Source: Bacteroidales bacterium (lineage in GTDB: Bacteria > Bacteroidota > Bacteroidia > Bacteroidales > JAAUTT01). Taken from it: a stretch of DNA of 10,212 nt. A model generated the notes under the pieces. The model was not told where the DNA came from, made no database searches, and saw nothing but the letters and a program-made list of their open reading frames with translations. Location of the stretch: assembly GCA_025350365.1 (NCBI GenBank), contig JANXXY010000112.1:1-10212 (forward strand), given 5' to 3'. The position numbers and the translations under genes are program-made. Positions 6,457 through 10,212 of the stretch are shown in pieces. Within the stretch, counting starts at the first letter, position 1; each line of letters begins with the position of its first letter.

Positions 6457-7023
6457 ACCAAAAATACAAAACATTATAATTGTCAGGTATTCTTTTAAAT
6501 TTTCTCGGAATAGTTTTAGCACACTTGTCATGTGTGCTTCTACTGTCTTGATAGAAACATTCAATTGATCGGCAATTTCCTGGTATTTAAGTCCTTCGTT
6601 ACGGTTTAGATTAAAAATTTCGCGAGACCTATCCGGAACTTGATCAAGTGTTTGCTTTATAATGTGCATTATTTCGCCAACTTCTGCATAATTTTCCTGC
6701 AAATCGAAGGATGCTTCAAGAGTAGCTTTTACTCTGTCCTCGTAACCGACCACTATTTTTTGATGTCGTAAGTATTTCAGCGAATTATTATGAGCCGATT
6801 TAAAAAGATACGATTTTACTGAGGTGTTCAAATCGAGAGTGCCATGTTTTTCCCATATATTATAAAAGATGTCCTGCACAATTTCTTCTGCTACAATGGC
6901 ATCTTTTACTATTTTATGAGAAAAATAGCAAAGTGTTTTATAATAGGATCGGAACAATGATTCGAACGCTCGTTCGTCGCCTTTACGAATGCATTCGATG
7001 AGTTCCATGTCGGTCATACTCAT
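6451..7023 (-). CDS. ECF RNA polymerase sigma-70 factor (Bacteroidota expansion family)
   Basis: The 190-residue product has only sigma regions 2 and 4, the ECF layout. Region 2 spans about residues 13-89: DERAFESLFRSYYKTLCYFSH, then AEEIVQDIFYNIWEKH (45-60), where core polymerase binding is expected, and SVKSYLFKSAHNNSLKYLR (68-86) for -10 recognition. Region 4 spans about 124-176: LDQVPDRSREIFNLNR followed by the helix-turn-helix YQEIADQLNVSIKTVEAHM (147-165). The C-terminal tail YLTIIMFCIFGF is hydrophobic, as often seen in this family. ATG at 7023 lies one base after the permease stop; an in-frame ATG at codon 3 is an alternative. FecR, encoded after the cassette, is the expected inhibitor. 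Direct continuation from the ABC exporter genes suggests that it is transcribed with them. The last codon and the stop lie within the cassette arm. Confidence 0.95.
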   Translation of the reverse strand: MSMTDMELIECIRKGDERAFESLFRSYYKTLCYFSHKIVKDAIVAEEIVQDIFYNIWEKHGTLDLNTSVKSYLFKSAHNNSLKYLRHQKIVVGYEDRVKATLEASFDLQENYAEVGEIMHIIKQTLDQVPDRSREIFNLNRNEGLKYQEIADQLNVSIKTVEAHMTSVLKLFRENLKEYLTIIMFCIFGF

Positions 7024-7024
7024 A

Positions 7025-8371
7025 TTAATTTTTGTACTTCAACCATTTGATCATTTCTTTCAAAGTTACTTTCTTTCCATACATTAAAATACCGGTTCGG
7101 TAGATTTTACCGGCAAACCAAATAGCTCCAATAAATGTTACCACAAGTAAAGCCATCGAAATGGCCACCTCGGTGTATGGAACTCCAAACGGAATGCGAG
7201 CCATCATTACTATGGGCGATGTTAGCGGAATCATTGAAAACCAAAAAGCTACCGGGCTTTCGGGGTTTTGAAAAGCACTTACCATGGCCAGGATACCGAT
7301 AATTAAAGGTAAGGTAATAGGGAACATAAATTGCTGGGTGTCGGTTTCATTATCTACTGCTGCACCAACTGCTGCAAATAACGAAGCATACAAAAGATAT
7401 CCGCCTATAAAGTAAAAGATAAATGATCCAATTAATACATAGAAATTGATGGAATCGGCCATGGAAAAAATATTGGCAATTTCAGGATTAATCGCAGATT
7501 CCTGTGGTTGTGCCTGAGCTACTGCATTCGACGCTCCCATAATGTTTTGAGGTTGGTTCGCCATCGCAGCAGGTGTAATGTCAGGCAAAAAGACTGCTTT
7601 TACAATCAAAAAAAATGCTACCGAAAGAACTACCCATATTAGAAACTGGACGATTGCAGCCATAGCCACACCAAGTACCTTACCCATCATTAACTGAAAC
7701 GGTTTTACCGATGATAAGATTACCTCTACGATACGGTTTGTTTTTTCTTCAAGAACACCGCGCATCACCTGAACACCAAACATTAATATAAACATGTAAA
7801 TCAATAGCGATCCAACGTATGCCACACCCATTGCCAGACCGGTACTGCTCTGTTTTTCTTCGCCGGAATCACTAAGTTTAACGGTAGAGATATCTATTTT
7901 TGTTTCAATCGATTTTAGAATATTATCGAGATTTTGAATATTATAAGAGAGCAGTTTTTGATTCCGGATCTCTTTCTCAATACCATTCGAAATTTCCTGG
8001 GTAATACTCAAACTTGGTTGTTGAAAGGAATAAAACTGAACGGCTTTTGGTGAAAAGGCCACTATTGGTGAGATGTAAAGAAGTCCGTAATAATTTGACT
8101 TCTTAAGGAGTTTCTTAAAATCGTCTACTTTTACGTTGGTAAGATATTCGAATTGAAGAAATTTTCCTTCGGGAAGTTTCTTGATAAACATTCCGGAGCT
8201 GTCAATGACTGCAATTTTCTTAACATCCGTATCCTTGGACGAGGCAAAAATGAATGTTAACGCAAAGAATCCTGCAAAGATAAGGGGTCCCAAAATGGAC
8301 ATGATAATAAAACTCTTTTTTCTGACACGGGTAATAAATTCGCGCTGTGTGATAAGCCATATCTTGTTCAT
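7025..8371 (-). CDS. ABC-2 type transporter permease (NatB-like)
   Basis: The 448-residue inner-membrane permease has the ABC2_membrane_3 plan. One helix lies at about residues 21-43 after the basic start MNKIWLITQREFITRVRKKSF. A large extracytoplasmic domain follows at about 45-175, and then a cluster of helices at roughly 179-201, 235-258, 312-337, 348-367, 373-392 and 403-422. The cytoplasmic segment RGVLEEKTNRIVEVILSSVKP after the second helix is strongly conserved in NatB/YhaP-type exporters and should contact the ATPase. A Gln/Ala/Asn-rich loop sits at about 265-300. It follows the ATPase gene by 21 bp, so the two form one exporter, presumably acting as a dimer of each subunit. Known relatives export Na+ or drugs, or are of unknown substrate; nothing here fixes the substrate. 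The stop TAA is one base from the sigma ATG. Confidence 0.93.
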   Translation of the reverse strand: MNKIWLITQREFITRVRKKSFIIMSILGPLIFAGFFALTFIFASSKDTDVKKIAVIDSSGMFIKKLPEGKFLQFEYLTNVKVDDFKKLLKKSNYYGLLYISPIVAFSPKAVQFYSFQQPSLSITQEISNGIEKEIRNQKLLSYNIQNLDNILKSIETKIDISTVKLSDSGEEKQSSTGLAMGVAYVGSLLIYMFILMFGVQVMRGVLEEKTNRIVEVILSSVKPFQLMMGKVLGVAMAAIVQFLIWVVLSVAFFLIVKAVFLPDITPAAMANQPQNIMGASNAVAQAQPQESAINPEIANIFSMADSINFYVLIGSFIFYFIGGYLLYASLFAAVGAAVDNETDTQQFMFPITLPLIIGILAMVSAFQNPESPVAFWFSMIPLTSPIVMMARIPFGVPYTEVAISMALLVVTFIGAIWFAGKIYRTGILMYGKKVTLKEMIKWLKYKN

Positions 8372-8392
8372 AGATTTTTCGGATAAAATGTT

Positions 8393-9322
8393 TTACAATT
8401 GGTTTTGGTTGGATGATTCTACCATATTGATGAAGATTTCGTTCATGCTTGGGTAAACTTCGGTAAAAGATGTAACATGAACATGAGCGAGTATAAGCGA
8501 TAAAAGCTCATTGTCCTGATGCTGATGCAGCATTTTTACCCGCACGTAATTGAGATCTTTCACTATTTTATGTTCCAGAACGTCGAATTTCGAGTTCAAG
8601 ACATCTTTTACTTTGTTGAAATCGCCACTGAATCCGACTTCGTAAATATCTGATTTAAAACGCTTTTTTATTTCGTCAACCTCACCTTCGAGGATACAAC
8701 TCGATTTGTTTATTAACGTAATGTGGTCACAAAGTTCTTCAACCGAACTCATGTTATGGGTTGAGAAAATAATGGTTGATCCATTATCACGCAGGGCTAA
8801 TATTTCGTCGCGCAATAATGTGGCATTGATGGGATCGAAACCGCTAAAAGGTTCGTCAAATATCAGAAGGCTTGGGTTATGCAGCACGGTTACAACAAAC
8901 TGGACTTTTTGCGCCATCCCTTTCGATAGATCTTCTACTTTTTTATCCCACCAGGTTTGCATTTCGAATTTCTCGAACCAGTATTTCAGACGTTTCAGCG
9001 CATCTGCTTTTGAAAGACCTCTCAACCGGGCAAGGTAAATTGCCTGTTCGCCTACTTTCATTTTTTTGTAAAGTCCCCGTTCCTCAGGCAAATAACCAAT
9101 GTTCAAAACATCATCGGGAACCATTTTCCGCCCTTGAAAGAATAATTCACCACTATCGGGTGCAAAAATCTGGTTGATAATACGAATTAAAGTTGTTTTT
9201 CCGGCACCATTTGGGCCTAATAGGCCATATATGGAGCCTTGGGGAACACTTAAACTAACGTCGCTTAAAGCTTTAAATTCTCCATATTTTTTTTCAATAT
9301 GCTGGGCTTTAAAAATTTCCAT
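8393..9322 (-). CDS. ABC transporter ATP-binding protein (NatA-like)
   Basis: This 309-residue ATPase energises the adjacent permease from the cytoplasmic face. All motifs are present: Walker A GPNGAGKT (36-43); a Q-loop region GYLPEERGLYKKM (76-88), in which this subfamily has Glu-Glu rather than Gln; signature LSKGMAQKVQ (132-141), a variant of LSGGQ; Walker B LLIFDEP (152-158) with Glu157 as catalytic base; D-loop SGFDP; and H-loop His189 in STHNM. The last 90 or so residues form the extra C-terminal domain (DUF4162-like) typical of NatA relatives. ATG at 9322 gives the normal MEIFKAQHIEKKYG start. It is the first gene of the putative minus-strand unit that continues through permease and sigma. 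I could not assign its promoter in the AT-rich divergent gap upstream. Confidence 0.94.
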   Translation of the reverse strand: MEIFKAQHIEKKYGEFKALSDVSLSVPQGSIYGLLGPNGAGKTTLIRIINQIFAPDSGELFFQGRKMVPDDVLNIGYLPEERGLYKKMKVGEQAIYLARLRGLSKADALKRLKYWFEKFEMQTWWDKKVEDLSKGMAQKVQFVVTVLHNPSLLIFDEPFSGFDPINATLLRDEILALRDNGSTIIFSTHNMSSVEELCDHITLINKSSCILEGEVDEIKKRFKSDIYEVGFSGDFNKVKDVLNSKFDVLEHKIVKDLNYVRVKMLHQHQDNELLSLILAHVHVTSFTEVYPSMNEIFINMVESSNQNQL

Positions 9323-9579
9323 GAAGTATCAGGGTTTTGTAAATGATTGCTTTGTTTAAAAAACTTTGATAAAATTAAAATAAAAAGAATAGCAAAGCGG
9401 TATTTTTTAAAAATGGTTTCCAAAAAGGGCAAATAGTATTGAAAATACAAGTGAATGTTTAATTTTATTACCTTAGGCATTTTGCCAGAGAATGATTGAA
9501 ACTTACTATATTAAATCGCTGACATTTTGGATTGGACTCAATATTAGTGAAAAGAAGTATAATTGTAAAAACGATGGAT
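9323..9579. other. Divergent intergenic region between the ABC operon and the antitoxin gene
   Basis: These 257 AT-rich bases should carry the promoter of the ABC/sigma unit on the minus strand and of the antitoxin on the plus strand. I searched by eye for the Bacteroidota -7 element TAnnTTTG on both strands and found only imperfect candidates, for example AAACTTTG near 9362-9369. No clear operator palindrome is visible near the antitoxin start, although such systems usually autoregulate. Confidence 0.4.
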
Positions 9580-9822
9580 ATGAAAACGAATACTAATACA
9601 GTATTGATAGATAACTATTTTGGACTTCTAAGTAGTTTGAGCAGAGAAAATAAAATAAAACTTATAGAAAAACTCTCCAATTCAATTGATAATGAAGCTG
9701 CTGAAAAAGAGAATGTGGTAGATAAATTTTTCGGAGCATTTAAATCTCAGAAAAGCGCAGAGGGACTTTTTAAAGAAATCAGAGAGAGTAGAACCTTTAA
9801 CCGCAAAATAGAGGCATTATAA
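9580..9822 (+). CDS. VapB-like antitoxin of a decayed PIN-toxin module
   Basis: The 80-residue product begins MKTNTNTVLIDNYFGLLSSL and is mostly helical by composition (SRENKIKLIEKLSNSIDNEA). It ends in a basic tail, KEIRESRTFNRKIEAL. This matches small Bacteroidota proteins encoded directly before VapC-type PIN toxins; by analogy the C-terminal tail would bind the toxin and the N-terminal part would dimerise and bind DNA. The identification rests mainly on context, because a recognisable vapC remnant follows at once. ATG at 9580 is chosen because it gives the usual MK start; ATG at 9574 or 9532 would add 2 or 16 residues. The frame is intact although its toxin gene is broken. No Shine-Dalgarno is clear. 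Confidence 0.72.
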   Translation: MKTNTNTVLIDNYFGLLSSLSRENKIKLIEKLSNSIDNEAAEKENVVDKFFGAFKSQKSAEGLFKEIRESRTFNRKIEAL

Positions 9823-10212
9823 AAATAATCAAATATTTTGTATTTTCTTTCTGAAGGGAAAGTATCATCTTAAATGAACATTTGAAGCAAGTTGGATTTC
9901 AGAATTGTTGTATGTCGTAAATAACTCTTGCAGAACTTAAATACGGAGCGGAGTGTAGCGATCGTATTGTTGAAAATTTAAAGATGGTGGACGATTTCGC
10001 AAAAACATTTCCTATTGTTCCAATATATAATGCATTGAGTATTTATGCAAAAGAGAAAGCCAAGTTAAGGAAATCTGGAAAATTAATCGATGATTTTGAT
10101 ATTTTGATAGGTGCAACTGCAGTAGCCAATAATCTTATTTTGGTGACAGAAAATGAAAATCATCTTTCGCTTCGCTCTGAAGGACAAACGTTTATGTTAG
10201 TTTTTAGTCGGG
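9823..10212 (+). pseudogene. vapC: vapC (PIN-domain toxin) pseudogene, running to the window edge
   Basis: Conceptual translation recovers most of a VapC PIN ribonuclease, but in pieces. The first piece, CIFFLKGKYH (9839-9868), is in one frame and lacks the expected start and the first catalytic Asp of a typical LLDTNICIYF start. A one-base shift near 9868-9870 then leads to LNEHLKQVGFQNCCMS. A TAA at 9918-9920 replaces what should be a Glu codon (GAA to TAA), and the frame then stays open through ITLAELKYGAE and DDFDILIGATAVANNLILVTENENHLS to the window end. Thus the start, the frame and one sense codon are all lost, so no full toxin can be made. The conserved acidic residues of AELKYG and DDFDILIGA remain. 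After about 10168 the sequence stops resembling VapC and looks like inserted repeat DNA. A short product from the in-frame ATG at 9984 would lack the N-terminal half of the active site. Confidence 0.83.
10168..10212. repeat. Possible dispersed repeat replacing the vapC 3' end
   Basis: From about 10168 the vapC-like reading gives LRSEGQTFMLVFSR instead of the normal HLSRIEG-type C-terminus. The reverse strand of this piece would translate as CPSERSE, a phrase I associate with spurious ORFs over dispersed intergenic repeats in Bacteroidota; that link is from memory and was not searched. The unit continues beyond the window. Confidence 0.3.

Noticed and set aside
8706..9038. Plus-strand ORF of 110 codons opposite the ATPase gene
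   Set aside because: It is antisense to the Walker B and signature motifs and has no family resemblance.
9265..9480. 71-codon minus-strand ORF overlapping the start of the ATPase gene
   Set aside because: It overlaps the well-supported ATPase N-terminus out of frame, is low-complexity and lysine/leucine/phenylalanine-rich, and matches no family.
9323..9579. Bacteroidota -33/-7 promoters in the divergent gap
   Set aside because: Only imperfect matches to TAnnTTTG were found on both strands; AT-rich DNA gives such matches by chance.

Overview
The window looks like a chromosomal segment of a Bacteroidota genome, probably from the Bacteroidales/Marinilabiliales side; the finer placement is inference. 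Three things point there: low G+C with A/T-rich start regions and few Shine-Dalgarno sites; an ECF sigma factor of the Bacteroidota expansion type paired with a FecR/DUF4974 anti-sigma factor; and an STN plus carboxypeptidase-like surface protein next to them. No rRNA, tRNA, CRISPR array or complete insertion sequence was found.

Layout. Positions 1-281 are AT-rich with at most one doubtful 39-residue ORF. All confident genes from 282 to 9322 are on the minus strand. In plus-strand order they are: a polytopic membrane protein that may be GT-C-like (282-1895); a Ppx/GppA phosphatase (2037-2966); a 396-bp gene-free gap holding a composite palindromic repeat (about 3096-3218) and an 8-bp-period repeat (3308-3340); an STN/carboxypeptidase-like protein (3363-4910); a FecR anti-sigma factor (4920-5918); a GxxExxY protein inside an inverted-repeat cassette (about 5980-6456); an ECF sigma factor (6451-7023); and an ABC exporter, permease (7025-8371) and ATPase (8393-9322). 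A 257-bp divergent gap follows. Then, on the plus strand, comes a VapB-like antitoxin (9580-9822) with a decayed vapC PIN-toxin gene that runs to the window edge.

How the genes may work together. Read in the direction of transcription, the order is ATPase, permease, sigma, [GxxExxY cassette], FecR, STN protein. ATPase and permease are 21 bp apart, permease and sigma 1 bp, and FecR and the STN protein 9 bp. This suggests one regulatory/export unit into whose sigma/anti-sigma junction the cassette was inserted. FecR would hold the sigma factor at the inner membrane. The STN protein, which has no TonB-receptor barrel, is the candidate outer partner of FecR. What the ABC exporter moves is unknown.

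The most notable observations are the GxxExxY cassette with CACAAAG-repeat arms that overlap the sigma stop codon, the tight coupling of an ECF sigma factor to a NatAB-type exporter, the barrel-less STN partner, the three-hairpin palindromic element, and the toxin gene lost beside an intact antitoxin. I found no clear case of a wholly unknown multi-gene system.
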